A DNA stretch of 64,000 nucleotides, taken from contig NZ_CP119423.1 of NCBI RefSeq assembly GCF_029223585.1, positions 2,542,001 to 2,606,000 on the forward strand, in the 5' to 3' direction. The notes beneath the pieces are model-generated. The model searched no databases, was not told the origin of the DNA, and was given only the letters and a program-made list of their open reading frames with translations. The position numbers were made by a program, and so were the translations under genes. The DNA is from Photobacterium sp. DA100. GTDB taxonomy: Bacteria; Pseudomonadota; Gammaproteobacteria; Enterobacterales; Vibrionaceae. Shown here piece after piece: positions 9,634 to 19,385 of the stretch. The first letter of the stretch is position 1; the number at the start of each line of letters is the position of its first letter.

Positions 9634-9667
9634 GAGCCAGCATAATATAATGCTGGCTCTGTTTTTT
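9634..9667 (+). terminator. Rho-independent terminator after the helicase gene
   Basis: GAGCCAGCAT and ATGCTGGCTC form a 10-bp stem around AATATA and are followed by TGTTTTTT. It separates the helicase gene from the rhodanese gene, whose start codon is only 17 bases beyond the T run. Confidence 0.85.
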
Positions 9668-9683
9668 ATGCTAGGTAACTCCA

Positions 9684-10994
9684 ATGAAACTAACAAAATG
9701 GGCACTGCTCTCTTCTGCAGCCGTAATGAGTCCCCAACTTATGGCGGCAACTTTTGATCAGTTAGCCGCCGAAAATAACCAAGACTTTCAAATCATCGAT
9801 TGTCGGTCGAGTAATCACTACAACGGCTGGCCCGAAGCCAACCAGACACGTGGTGGCCACTTTCCTGGTGCTATTAATTTCGATGCCGACTGGCTATCGA
9901 CGCTTCGCCCCCAGGTTGTCCGAGCCGAGCTCGAAAACCGCGGTATCGACCTGACCAAGCCGACTTATCTCTATTGCCAGCCTGAAAAAGCGGACATTTT
10001 ACAATCCCAGCTTAAGAGCCTTGGCAATAACAATATTCAGCTTATTAGCCAGGCGGTTACTGACTTTTCAGGTCCGCTTACTGCGCTTGAAAACTACCAG
10101 CAGCTTGTACCTGCACAGTGGCTCAATCAGCTGATCAACGGCAAAGATGTCCTTCACCCACCGGCAAAAGGCTACAAAGTGGTCGAGGTCGCCTGGGGAC
10201 CACCGACAAAATACCTTGCCGCCCATATACCTTCTGCACTCTACCTCAATACCAACAATATTGAATCAGAGCCTTGGTGGAACCGAGTTGACGACAGCAA
10301 GCTAGCGGCGACCATCAAAGAATTGGGGATCGCCCACGATACAACGGTGATCCTGTACGGCCGTGACAATACCGCCGCAGCCCGCGCCGCCAGCCTACTT
10401 ATGTATGCCGGTGTTGATGATGTACGCCTGCTCAACGGCGGCTGGCAATCCTGGGTCAATGCAGGTTATTCAACCCAGCCACTGCGTAACCACGCCAAGC
10501 CTGTCGAGTTTGGCCGCACTATTCCAGCCAATCCGCACTACGTTATTGATGTTCCAGGAGCACGTGAAATCCTGGCAGATCCTGAACATCAGTCATTGGT
10601 CAGTATCCGCAGCTGGGCCGAATATGTTGGTGAGACGAGTGGTTACCGCTACATCGAGCCCAAAGGCCGCATCAAGGGTTCAAAATGGGGCCACGCGGGA
10701 TCGGATGCCTACCATCTGGAAGACTTCCGCAACCCAGATGACACCATGATCAGTCCTAATATCATGACTGACTTCTGGAAAGATTGGGGCATTAACGCAT
10801 CGCAGACGGTTTCGTTCTATTGCGGTACCGGCTGGCGAGCATCCGAGGCCTTCTTCTACGCCCATGTGATGGGCTGGCAAGACATCAGCGTCTATGACGG
10901 TGGCTGGTTTGAATGGAGCGGGGATCCTAGCAACCCGACCGAAACCGGTGACATTCCCAACGCGCCGAAGTCTGCATTTTATAAAGAGAAATAA
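9684..10994 (+). CDS. Exported triple-domain rhodanese (sulfurtransferase)
   Basis: 436 aa with a signal peptide (MKLTKWALLSSAAVMSPQLMAA), so probably periplasmic. Three rhodanese folds follow. Domain 1 (about 23-130) has a cysteine at 98 in YCQPEKA. Domain 2 (about 150-275) has YGRDNTAAARAA with glycine (226) where the catalytic cysteine should be, so it is inactive. Domain 3 (about 300-430) has the standard loop CGTGWRAS with Cys380. Rhodaneses move sulfane sulfur from donors such as thiosulfate to acceptors. Most activity here should come from domain 3. The gene is single and ends in a two-way terminator shared with torS. Confidence 0.85.
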   Translation: MKLTKWALLSSAAVMSPQLMAATFDQLAAENNQDFQIIDCRSSNHYNGWPEANQTRGGHFPGAINFDADWLSTLRPQVVRAELENRGIDLTKPTYLYCQPEKADILQSQLKSLGNNNIQLISQAVTDFSGPLTALENYQQLVPAQWLNQLINGKDVLHPPAKGYKVVEVAWGPPTKYLAAHIPSALYLNTNNIESEPWWNRVDDSKLAATIKELGIAHDTTVILYGRDNTAAARAASLLMYAGVDDVRLLNGGWQSWVNAGYSTQPLRNHAKPVEFGRTIPANPHYVIDVPGAREILADPEHQSLVSIRSWAEYVGETSGYRYIEPKGRIKGSKWGHAGSDAYHLEDFRNPDDTMISPNIMTDFWKDWGINASQTVSFYCGTGWRASEAFFYAHVMGWQDISVYDGGWFEWSGDPSNPTETGDIPNAPKSAFYKEK

Positions 10995-10999
10995 AGAAA

Positions 11000-11019
11000 A
11001 CCACTGACTTTTCAGTGGT
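11000..11019. terminator. Bidirectional terminator between the rhodanese gene and torS
   Basis: ACCACTGA and TCAGTGGT pair around CTTT. Read on the minus strand the stem is followed by TTTTCTTTATTTC, which makes it a good terminator for torS. On the plus strand the following bases (CCTTGC) are poorer. Confidence 0.7.
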
Positions 11020-11083
11020 CCTTGCTGTGGCAGGATGGAAGTTACCTCCTGCTACACTCATCTATTTTACCAGTAGCCTTTTC

Positions 11084-14047
11084 TTATTTGTCACCGTTAG
11101 AAAAAGCATCTGCTAACGCCTTGAGCGATTGCTGATACACTGCCTCGAGCTCATTGGCTGCCCCCTCTTCCACCTTGCCTTCCTTTGCCGATTTCTCGAT
11201 TTCCAAGCAAACCTGATGCAGCTGGCGCAACCCCATGGTACCTGCCGCCCCCTTGAGGTTATGTGACAGGCCAGATACCGATGCACTATCGCCACTCTGC
11301 ATGGCCGGCAGCAATTTGGCCATGGTCGCTTGCGATGACTCGGCAAACAGAGAGATCATCTTCTCGACCATCGCCTGGCCCAGCACTTGGAGATCACCAC
11401 CCAACACAGATTCATCCAACAGCGGTATTTGCTCGGTCATGATTGCACTTACCTCGACATCTTCTTCATTGTCACTACGGCTATTACTCGCCGCTTCTTC
11501 CTGCACAAAATGGGCTTGCTCTAAAGCACCGACATGCTCATTACCACCTAAAATCGCATTCATGACATCCAGCAGTTGGTGCTCGACCAGCGGTTTAGGT
11601 AGGAAACCGGCAAACCCGGCGGCCAAATATTGCTCGACCTCTTCATTGAACACATGGGCAGAAAAAGCGATAAATGGTGTCGTATCGGAAACTTGCCCCG
11701 TACCTTTGAGTCGTTTGAGCTCACCAAGCAAGGTTACCCCATCGGTATCCGGCAGATTAATATCCAGCAGGACAATATCAAAGTCATGCCCGGCATAGAC
11801 TTCCCTCGCCTGCTGGCCATCTTCGGCCACCACAGTATGATGACCCAAGCGGCGCAGGAAGCCCTCGGCGACCAGGCTGTTGACCGGATTATCTTCCACC
11901 AGCAGCACCTTGGCCGCAGGAAGGCTCGATACCATTTCAAGGCTTGAAACCTCGCTCTGCTCGCCAGGCTCTAGCGTCAGGGTAAACCAGAAGCAGCTCC
12001 CTTCGCCAGGCGATGAGACCAGGCCAATTTCCCCGCCCATGGCCTCGACGATACGTTTGCTGATAGCCAGTCCCAATCCTGTTCCCCCCACCGCCTGACG
12101 GCCCTCGCTTGACTGCTGGAAGGCATCGAACATTACCTCTTGCTCATGGTGGGGGATACCAACACCAGTATCCTCCACTTCAAAATGCAGGCGAGAAGGG
12201 TCATGCGCCGATGCGGTCACATACACCGACACCTGGCCGTTTTCAGTAAACTTGACGGCATTGCCGACCAAATTAGCCAACACTTGGCGGATACGTGTCG
12301 CATCCCCGACCCAGTATTCCGTGACATTGTCATCAATCTCGGTCAGCAAACGGATATGTTTACCCTGTGCCCGTCCGGCAAATAGGCTGTAGACATCCTT
12401 GACCAAAGTATGGAGCGAGAAATTAGCAGGTCTGATGTCCAGGTGGCCGGCTTCGATCTTCGAATAATCCAGCACATCGTTGAGAATATCGAGCAGGGTT
12501 TCGCCGCTGCGATTGATCACCTTCAAATATTCCGCCTGCTTGTCGGTGAGTCCGGTATCGGCAAGCAAGGATGCCGTACCGAGCACCCCGTTCATCGGAG
12601 TGCGGATTTCATGACTCATGGTCGCCAGGAATGCCGATTTCGCCCGGTTGGCCTGCTCAGCTTCATCCCGCGCCTTAGCATGGTTCTGCACTTCCTGGTT
12701 GAGCTTCTCGTTAGCCTTTTCCAACTGGCTGGTTCTCTCTGCCACCAATTGTTCCAGGCTATTTTTATGCTGCTGCAACTCAGAACGGATCTTCGATTCA
12801 ACTTGCGCCAGCCTGTGCCGTTCGTAGGCGGTATCACGGGCTACCATAATCGCCCGCCCCATCTGCGCGAGCTCATCATCACCCTGGGTGGTTAAGCGGA
12901 TCGCCAAATCGCCCCGAGCCAGTGCCATCAGGGCTTTGCTGTAATCATTGATCCGGCGGATCACCCGGGCATAAACATAGCGCCACATAATGAGCACCAA
13001 GGCCACCATCCCAAGGGCAGAAATCGCAATCAGGCTATTTCGCGCGACTGTGAGGGTTTCATCGACCTGGGTAACTGCCTGCTGGGTACCGGTATTCGCC
13101 GCCTGTATAATATCGTCGACGGTTTGGTTCAACTGCTGGAACAGCACCAAGTTCTGCTGCTCCATCCGTTCGACATCCTGATGGGAATAGATCAACGCTT
13201 CCATGTTGGCGAAGAACTCGCCGTCGTTATTGAGTGCTTTGACCTGCTCAAGCAGTTGCTCTGAGCGGCTCGGATCCTCTACCGATTTCACCCGCTGCTG
13301 AATGACACCAACCGCGTACTCGAAACGCTCCCTGAGTTTGCCCAACTCACCGATTGTTTTCACTTGCTCGCTGTCATCGAGCATATTAATCACTTGCAGG
13401 GAAAGGAAACGAAGCTCGAACAGGCGCTCGCTGAGATCCATGTCGACCTCGACCAAGCTGTCGAGGGCATTGAATACCGCCTCCTTGTCATCTTTCTTCA
13501 CCAGATCATAAATGCGAGACACGTTTGCCACTGCAATGGTATTGGCATTGGAAACCTGAGACTGTGACAGTTCGTCGATTTGCTTGGTGGCTGCCGTCAT
13601 GGTGTTATTCAGCGCCTTGACCTGCTCGCTAAGTTCAAGCTTCCTGCCCACCAGCATCCCCAGCATGGCAAGGTTATTGACGATGTTCTCGACATCGGTT
13701 TCCAGCTGAGCCATCAGCTCAGGCTCGAACGCATACTGATCAAGAGATTTCAGGCTGTTGTTCAGGGCACGGATGTGAAGTGTCAGCGACTTGCCCTGCT
13801 GCTCCCGTTCGTTTTCATCTTTTGACTTTGCCAGCACCTGGGCGTTGAAGATAATCCGGGTACTGAGATCCGACAGCTGACGAGCCTCGACCAAAGCTGG
13901 GACGGCAGCATTGATCACCGTCCGCTCGGTTTTGGCCACCAGGGAAAAACCGGCCACACCAATCACTACGGCGATGATCATCAGGCCGGCCATCATTGAA
14001 AAAGCAATCAGCAGTTTCTGGCCAATGCTACTGGGAGTAAAGGTCAT
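11084..14047 (-). CDS. torS: Hybrid sensor histidine kinase TorS
   Basis: 987 aa from the ATG at 14047; the open frame continues upstream but lacks a usable start signal. Order of domains: a membrane segment near the N-terminus ([23 protein letters not shown]), a long helical periplasmic sensor, a second membrane segment ([23 protein letters not shown]), HAMP, a coiled coil, HisKA with His479 ([11 protein letters not shown]), HATPase ([25 protein letters not shown]), a receiver domain with Asp762 ([11 protein letters not shown]) and an Hpt domain with His929 ([12 protein letters not shown]). This three-step phosphorelay is that of TorS, which senses TMAO through TorT. It diverges from torT with a 216-bp gap. 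The response regulator torR and the reductase genes are not in the window. Confidence 0.9.
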   Translation of the reverse strand: MTFTPSSIGQKLLIAFSMMAGLMIIAVVIGVAGFSLVAKTERTVINAAVPALVEARQLSDLSTRIIFNAQVLAKSKDENEREQQGKSLTLHIRALNNSLKSLDQYAFEPELMAQLETDVENIVNNLAMLGMLVGRKLELSEQVKALNNTMTAATKQIDELSQSQVSNANTIAVANVSRIYDLVKKDDKEAVFNALDSLVEVDMDLSERLFELRFLSLQVINMLDDSEQVKTIGELGKLRERFEYAVGVIQQRVKSVEDPSRSEQLLEQVKALNNDGEFFANMEALIYSHQDVERMEQQNLVLFQQLNQTVDDIIQAANTGTQQAVTQVDETLTVARNSLIAISALGMVALVLIMWRYVYARVIRRINDYSKALMALARGDLAIRLTTQGDDELAQMGRAIMVARDTAYERHRLAQVESKIRSELQQHKNSLEQLVAERTSQLEKANEKLNQEVQNHAKARDEAEQANRAKSAFLATMSHEIRTPMNGVLGTASLLADTGLTDKQAEYLKVINRSGETLLDILNDVLDYSKIEAGHLDIRPANFSLHTLVKDVYSLFAGRAQGKHIRLLTEIDDNVTEYWVGDATRIRQVLANLVGNAVKFTENGQVSVYVTASAHDPSRLHFEVEDTGVGIPHHEQEVMFDAFQQSSEGRQAVGGTGLGLAISKRIVEAMGGEIGLVSSPGEGSCFWFTLTLEPGEQSEVSSLEMVSSLPAAKVLLVEDNPVNSLVAEGFLRRLGHHTVVAEDGQQAREVYAGHDFDIVLLDINLPDTDGVTLLGELKRLKGTGQVSDTTPFIAFSAHVFNEEVEQYLAAGFAGFLPKPLVEHQLLDVMNAILGGNEHVGALEQAHFVQEEAASNSRSDNEEDVEVSAIMTEQIPLLDESVLGGDLQVLGQAMVEKMISLFAESSQATMAKLLPAMQSGDSASVSGLSHNLKGAAGTMGLRQLHQVCLEIEKSAKEGKVEEGAANELEAVYQQSLKALADAFSNGDK

Positions 14048-14263
14048 ATAATAAACCGTGGCAGAGAAGAAGATGCACCCTCTTTCAGTTTGCTTAACAC
14101 AATACAGAAAGCAGGAAGATTCGCCGAGCACATCTCACAGAAAACAGTAAAAATGCTATTATACCCAAGCTAGTTAATGATAAACCACAACATTGCTCTA
14201 CTCTTATTGGCTGGAATATACTCGCCAGCCGAAACAACAGACCTACTTCCAGACGGTTGCAAC

Positions 14264-15334
14264 ATGATAAACAAAATTGCGATGGCACTGCTGGCAATCG
14301 CCGGCTTCAGCCACACAGCAAATGCGGTCGAGGTTATCGCCTACAGCCCTCCTTTCGAGGCCAACAAACAAGCCACGAAAATCCATTACCAACCGCTCGA
14401 TACCGCCAGCAAACCGTGGAAGCTCTGTGCCGTTTACCCGCACCTTAAAGACTCCTATTGGTTGTCTGTCAATTACGGCATGGTAGAACATGCGAAAAAG
14501 CTCGGCGTCGAGCTCAAAGTACTGGAAGCCGGTGGCTACCCGAACCTCGATAAACAGCAGAGCCAACTTGTTGACTGCCGGAAATGGCAAGCCGACGCCA
14601 TTATCCTTGGTACCGTCGACAGCCTAGCCTACGAGAATATGCTGACCCAGCTGACCGAGGATATTCCGGTCTTTGCCACCATCAACTACCTCGATACCAC
14701 CGACCAAGATAGCCACGACAATGTCATCGCCAGAGTCGGGATTGACTGGTACGAGATGGGGCACCTTACCGGCCAGTTTCTGGCAAAACGCCACCCCAAA
14801 GGCAGTGGTATGGTCAATGTGGCCTTGCTGCCCGGGCCGCAAAAACGTGGCGGCACCAAGCCGGTAGTACAGGGCTTTTATGATGCGACCAAAGACAGCG
14901 ATATTAAGATTGTCACAACGTTATGGGCCGATCACAGCAAGGAACTACAGCGTAACCTGATCCAGCAGCTGCTGGCGAGCGAGCAGCACTTTGACTACAT
15001 TGTCGGTGGGGCGGTAGCGGCAGAAGTTGCGATCAGTGAACTGAGAACCAAGCACTTGAGCGGTGAGACCCAGATCTTGTCGACCTACCTCAGTCATGGG
15101 GTATATCGCGGTTTGCTGCGCGGCAAAATCCTCTTTGCTCCAACGGATAAGATGGCCCAGCAGGCAATGTTGTCAGTCGATCAGGCGGTCAGGTATCTGG
15201 AAGGCAAGCCTTTGAACAAAGATCTCGCCCCGATCCTTGCCCTGCTGACACCGGCTAGCCTCGACAGCGATGCCATTGCCGAGTCGCTCTCTCCTGCGGA
15301 ATTTCGCCCCGTCTTCCATGTGGAAGCGCCGTAA
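14264..15334 (+). CDS. torT: TMAO-sensing periplasmic protein TorT
   Basis: 356 aa from the ATG at 14264, which gives a signal peptide (MINKIAMALLAIAGFSHTANA); the longer frame from 14177 would bury it. It is a periplasmic-binding-protein fold of the sugar-binding type. The stretches LCAVYPHLKDSYWLSVNYGM, LKVLEAGGYPNL, GGAVAAEVAISE and SLSPAEFRPV match E. coli TorT closely. In E. coli TorT binds TMAO and presents it to TorS, which lies divergently next to it here. TorR and the TorCAD respiratory enzymes would have to be elsewhere. Upstream there is only a weak ribosome binding site (AGACGG). Confidence 0.9.
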   Translation: MINKIAMALLAIAGFSHTANAVEVIAYSPPFEANKQATKIHYQPLDTASKPWKLCAVYPHLKDSYWLSVNYGMVEHAKKLGVELKVLEAGGYPNLDKQQSQLVDCRKWQADAIILGTVDSLAYENMLTQLTEDIPVFATINYLDTTDQDSHDNVIARVGIDWYEMGHLTGQFLAKRHPKGSGMVNVALLPGPQKRGGTKPVVQGFYDATKDSDIKIVTTLWADHSKELQRNLIQQLLASEQHFDYIVGGAVAAEVAISELRTKHLSGETQILSTYLSHGVYRGLLRGKILFAPTDKMAQQAMLSVDQAVRYLEGKPLNKDLAPILALLTPASLDSDAIAESLSPAEFRPVFHVEAP

Positions 15335-15625
15335 TACCGACACCTACCCTGTTGTATTTCCATCCAAGGACCGGCCACGGCTGGTCCCGCATGACAGAAT
15401 TCTGTTACCTAGCCAATGATTTGAAAAGAATTCTTTGTACTTCCATGGTCAGCTCTGGTACTTATACCTGATGCCTCGAATTGCGTTGCACATGCTATTC
15501 CCTTGCCAAGTGCAATCCATTACATATGGCGTTATAAAAATACAGATAACACCACACAGCTGTCATACTCGAGCCGTAAACTCTGTGCGACAGCTGTTGT
15601 CAATTTTGTCTCTGTGGAGTAATAG

Positions 15626-16084
15626 ATGCACGTAACAACCCGCACAATGGAAGAAACCAAACACATCGCGCTTGTCGCTCATGATAATTGTAAAGCTCAC
15701 CTGCTTCGCTGGGTCAATGAGCACAAGGACAAGTTAAAAGACCATGTTCTGTACGCCACAGGTACAACAGGCCATATGATTGAACGCGAGTCGGGTCTTG
15801 AGATCAACTGCTTGCTCAGTGGACCTATGGGGGGTGACCAACAGCTCGGTGCACTGATCTGCGAAGGCAAGATTGACATGATGATTTTCTTCTGGGATCC
15901 ACTCAATGCGGTACCCCATGATCCTGATGTGAAAGCCCTCCTGCGTATCTCAGCAGTTTGGAACATTCCGGTAGCAACCAACCGTGCCAGCGCGAACTTC
16001 ATGATTTCTTCGCCAAAACTGGCGGAAAAGGTCGAGATCGAAATCCCCGATTACGACGCGTACCTAACCGAACGCCTAGGCTAA
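15626..16084 (+). CDS. mgsA: Methylglyoxal synthase
   Basis: 152 aa, the same length as E. coli MgsA. It converts dihydroxyacetone phosphate to methylglyoxal and phosphate in the cytoplasm, an overflow route that relieves sugar-phosphate stress. The phosphate loop TGTTG, the catalytic [10 protein letters not shown] (Asp71), [20 protein letters not shown] (His98, Asp101) and WNIPVATN are all present. GTGGAG lies upstream of the ATG. The 291-bp gap before it holds no gene I can support. The gene is single and ends at a strong terminator. Confidence 0.95.
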   Translation: MHVTTRTMEETKHIALVAHDNCKAHLLRWVNEHKDKLKDHVLYATGTTGHMIERESGLEINCLLSGPMGGDQQLGALICEGKIDMMIFFWDPLNAVPHDPDVKALLRISAVWNIPVATNRASANFMISSPKLAEKVEIEIPDYDAYLTERLG

Positions 16085-16122
16085 GAACACTCCAGCCAGG
16101 CCGTCGCCTAGAGTCCAGCAAG

Positions 16123-16148
16123 CGCCTCTTCGCCAAGAGGCGTTTTTT
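16123..16148 (+). terminator. Rho-independent terminator after mgsA
   Basis: CGCCTCTT and AAGAGGCG pair around CGCC and are followed by TTTTTT. Confidence 0.9.
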
Positions 16149-16302
16149 ATTGGCGGGTTTTACCCTAATCAGCAACCGCCTCCTCGCCTGTAGCCTCTTC
16201 CGCCCCGTCGCTGCGCCCAAACCACCCAAAAGTGAAAATTTGGTTTATTGTTATAAGAGACAATAAACACATGACATACAACAAGAATCGCAGTGGTGGC
16301 CA

Positions 16303-17283
16303 ATGAAAGCATGGAAATTGAACCAGCCGGAGGGTATCGATCAATTGGTACTGGCTACGGCGCCCCAACCCGTCCCTTCCGCTGAAGATATCTGTATCAA
16401 GGTAGAAGCTGTCGGCCTCAACCCTATCGACTATAAACTTGCGCATTGGGGCTATGCTACCTGGCACTACCCCCAAATTATCGGGCTGGATATTGCCGGT
16501 ACGGTCACCGACGTCGGTAAGGACGTCCACCATTTCCAGCCCGGCGATCGGGTCATGGCATTTATTGATCCCCGGGACGGCGGGGGCTTCGCCCAATACA
16601 GCAAGGCCAAAGCCTATGCGGTCAGTCGATTACCCGACAATGTCAGCTTCACCCAGGCTGCAGCCCTTCCCTGCGCAGGCTACTCGGCGTGGATCGCCAT
16701 TCATGACAAACTCCGGCTCGAGGCCGGGCAAAGCATCGCCGTTACCGGTGCCGGAGGCGGTGTGGGCGGTTTCGCCGTCCAACTGGCAAAATTGGCTGGC
16801 GCCACTGTCTATGCCATTGCCGACAGCCAGCACCACCAACGGCTTCTGTCCTACGGTGTGGATGAAGTTATTGATCCGCAGACGGAAAACATCGCCATGC
16901 GGCTTATCGAATACACCGAAGACAAATTAGTACACGGGGTGGTTGACTGTGTGTCGGCCAAGTCGGGCAGCACCATGAGCGCCTTGGTCCGCTACAACGG
17001 CCATATTGTCATGATTGCCGATCAGTTCAACCAGATACCACTGCTGGCGACAACCAAAGCGCTCAGCTTGCATGAGGTCGCCCTGCACGGCACCTACTCC
17101 CACGGCCATATCGAGCATATCCAGCATCTCGCTGATATTGGTAACCAGTTGGCCTGCCTCGTCAGCGAGGGCAAGCTCGATCCTATGGTGGATCACGTCT
17201 ATGCCTTCGGCCAGCTTCCCGAAGCACTCAAACACCTTAAAGAGCAGCAACATAGCGGTAAGCTGGTAATGACCGTTAGCTAA
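16303..17283 (+). CDS. Medium-chain dehydrogenase/reductase, quinone oxidoreductase-like
   Basis: 326 aa with an N-terminal GroES-like domain (about 1-120) and a Rossmann NAD(P)H domain (about 125-270). Visible motifs are VGLNPIDYKL, GLDIAGTVTDVG, FQPGDRVM and the nucleotide loop VTGAGGGVGGFAVQLAKLAGATVYA. The cysteine and histidine ligands of zinc alcohol dehydrogenases are lacking, so this is probably a zinc-free quinone or enone reductase. Its substrate cannot be told. It stands alone between the mgsA terminator and a recombinase gene. Confidence 0.85.
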   Translation: MKAWKLNQPEGIDQLVLATAPQPVPSAEDICIKVEAVGLNPIDYKLAHWGYATWHYPQIIGLDIAGTVTDVGKDVHHFQPGDRVMAFIDPRDGGGFAQYSKAKAYAVSRLPDNVSFTQAAALPCAGYSAWIAIHDKLRLEAGQSIAVTGAGGGVGGFAVQLAKLAGATVYAIADSQHHQRLLSYGVDEVIDPQTENIAMRLIEYTEDKLVHGVVDCVSAKSGSTMSALVRYNGHIVMIADQFNQIPLLATTKALSLHEVALHGTYSHGHIEHIQHLADIGNQLACLVSEGKLDPMVDHVYAFGQLPEALKHLKEQQHSGKLVMTVS

Positions 17284-17396
17284 AATGGCCTGAATATCCG
17301 CCACAACACCACCAAGTCAGGTTCTGTTCATTGTGTTTAAAGGTTGACCACGGTATATTTATGAACCATTACATCAAGTGAGCCAAATTTTGCTTT

Positions 17397-18041
17397 ATGG
17401 CAAAATATATCTATTCACGATTCTCTCCCAGGAATACCGACTACCAGCAGCAAATTGATGCCTTGCTTGCCGCCGAACCGGGGGCAGAGCAAGTCCAAGA
17501 TCGCGTACGTGGTGATATCGACCCGATGGCACGCCGAGCGTTTCGCCAAATGTTCGACAGCCTCAAAGACGGCGACGCAATATGGGTTTGGTGGTTGACG
17601 GCACTGGGGCATGACTTCAACCAGGTCCAGGCAACGGTATCGGCACTGCTCGACAAGGGCGTCACACTTTACACCCTGTCCGAGCCGCTGACGTTTGCGC
17701 CACAGGCGGAGGCGAGCCGGGTGCTGCTTTCTCTTCTCAGCGGCTATGGCAATGTCCAGACCCGTCGCAGGTTGCTGGCTGCCGAGCATAGCCGCAAAGC
17801 AATAAAGGAAGATCCCGAGCTGTGGCAGCAAAAATTCCGCGGCCGGCCTGCCGATCGCGAGAAACACCGGGAAATCGCGGCCATGTTGCTCGAAGGCCAC
17901 AAACTACAACACGTCGCGGATAGCTGTAATGTCAGCATTTCCACCGTCAAGCGTGTAAAAAGTAAATTAAGCCAGTTCGATGATGAAGGCGCATTGCGTA
18001 CCCGGCACACCTGCAAACGCCACAAGGATAACAACCTGTAA
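17397..18041 (+). CDS. Degenerate serine recombinase (resolvase family)
   Basis: 214 aa. The resolvase N-terminal domain covers about 1-125 and a C-terminal HTH about 145-195 (GRPADREKHREIAAMLLEGHKLQHVADSCNVSISTVKRVKSKL). Arg8 and the nucleophile Ser10 are kept (YIYSRFSPRN). The usual DRLGR catalytic motif reads TALGH at 68-72, so the arginines equal to R68 and R71 of gamma-delta resolvase are Ala and His. The EFER segment is also lost (GYGNV). Strand exchange is therefore unlikely, and a DNA-binding or regulatory role is more likely. The stop codon overlaps the start of an MFS drug transporter (TAATG), which suggests control of, or at least co-expression with, the pump. Confidence 0.75.
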   Translation: MAKYIYSRFSPRNTDYQQQIDALLAAEPGAEQVQDRVRGDIDPMARRAFRQMFDSLKDGDAIWVWWLTALGHDFNQVQATVSALLDKGVTLYTLSEPLTFAPQAEASRVLLSLLSGYGNVQTRRRLLAAEHSRKAIKEDPELWQQKFRGRPADREKHREIAAMLLEGHKLQHVADSCNVSISTVKRVKSKLSQFDDEGALRTRHTCKRHKDNNL

Positions 18042-19228
18042 TGACAGATCGTAATTTCTGGAAAGCCTTGGGACTGGTTTGCCTGATCATTAGTGTCGGG
18101 CAGCTAAGTATGGGATTGGTCTTCCCTTCCCTGCCATGGATTGCCAAAGACTTTGACATAACGCTCGATCAGGCACAGCTACTGGTCAGTATCTATTTGC
18201 TCGGCTTTGGCCCGTCACAGTTTCTCTACGGCCCCATTTCGGACGCGTTGGGCCGTAAGAAAGTACTGATGACAGGGTTGCTGATCGCCCTATCCGGCCT
18301 GGTGGTGATCATCACGTTCAGCCATTCTTTTACCGGTATGGTTTTGGGCCGTTTTCTTCAGGGACTCGGTACCGGTTGCTGCGCCGTGCTAGCGCGGGCA
18401 TCCACCCGTGACCAATTTAGCGGTGCAGAATTACCCTTGGCCATGTCTTACATTGCAATGGCTGCGTCGCTGACCCCTTTGATGGCACCTGTGATTGGAG
18501 GGTTTATTAACTTCCATTTCGGCTGGACCATGGTGTTCACGTCCCTGCTGGGCTACGTCAGCCTGATTTGGATTGTGATTGCGCTGCGTTTCAAAGAGAC
18601 CATGAAAAATAGGTCGAAAGTGCCTTCGGCAAAAAACATCGCCCAGCAGTACTGGCAGCTGCTTACCTCACGCTATTTCATGAGCTTTGCCAGTATCGGC
18701 TGGCTCAACTTCAGCCTAATGATCACCACTGTCTCAGTCATGCCTTTCATCATGCAAAACCAAATCGGCATGACCTCCGACGAATATGCGATGTGGGCGT
18801 TGATCCCGGCTCTTGGCATGCTGGCAGGCACCACCCTGACCAACCGGGTCCGGCCGAAAATCGGCACCCAGAAAATGTTGTTTTTCACCCCGGTACTGCA
18901 TGCTTGTGCGGCACTGTGGCTGTTCTTCTGCCCGGTTGAGCCGCTATACCTGATGCTGGGCCAGTTTCTGATGATATTGGGAAATGGTATTGCCCTGCCT
19001 TGTTCGCAGGCAATGGTAATGCAACCGTACAAGAAGCAAGCCGGCGCTGCCGCGGCCATGTCGGGAGGCGGACAGATGATTGCCTCATCGATTGTCAGCA
19101 TGAGCTTGGTGAAGCTGGGCCTCAGCCAGCCTTGGCACTTATCGATTGTCATCGCGGTATTCGCTCTGATCACCCTGAGTAATATCTTCCGTGGCTTCAA
19201 TGAGAGCCCTCAAGAGCAGGTCGCCTAA
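18041..19228 (+). CDS. MFS multidrug efflux transporter, Bcr/EmrD-like
   Basis: 395 aa with 12 predicted membrane helices. The loop between helices 2 and 3 carries GPISDALGRKKVL, the major facilitator signature, and RFLQGLGTGCCAVLARASTRD is typical of the Bcr/CflA drug:proton antiporter group. It probably exports toxic compounds across the inner membrane using the proton gradient. Translation is coupled to the degenerate recombinase gene by a one-base overlap. A MATE pump gene follows 157 bp downstream on the same strand. The drugs exported cannot be predicted from sequence. Confidence 0.85.
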   Translation: MTDRNFWKALGLVCLIISVGQLSMGLVFPSLPWIAKDFDITLDQAQLLVSIYLLGFGPSQFLYGPISDALGRKKVLMTGLLIALSGLVVIITFSHSFTGMVLGRFLQGLGTGCCAVLARASTRDQFSGAELPLAMSYIAMAASLTPLMAPVIGGFINFHFGWTMVFTSLLGYVSLIWIVIALRFKETMKNRSKVPSAKNIAQQYWQLLTSRYFMSFASIGWLNFSLMITTVSVMPFIMQNQIGMTSDEYAMWALIPALGMLAGTTLTNRVRPKIGTQKMLFFTPVLHACAALWLFFCPVEPLYLMLGQFLMILGNGIALPCSQAMVMQPYKKQAGAAAAMSGGGQMIASSIVSMSLVKLGLSQPWHLSIVIAVFALITLSNIFRGFNESPQEQVA

Positions 19229-19385
19229 GCCAATACAAAAGCTCTTCCACACCTACTTACATATCCGGTCTTGCACTTTGCGCACAGGCTGGATATATTC
19301 CCCCCGCCTCGAAAGGCACACCCTAAAATGCACACCCGCCATCCTGCTTCCACTGGTGCATTTATATTGGTGTTATCAATACTCC

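Noticed and set aside
17397..18041. The resolvase-like gene as mark of a transposon or invertible region
   Set aside because: No inverted repeats, transposase or res-like site next to it, and key catalytic arginines are missing; it is operonic with an MFS gene.
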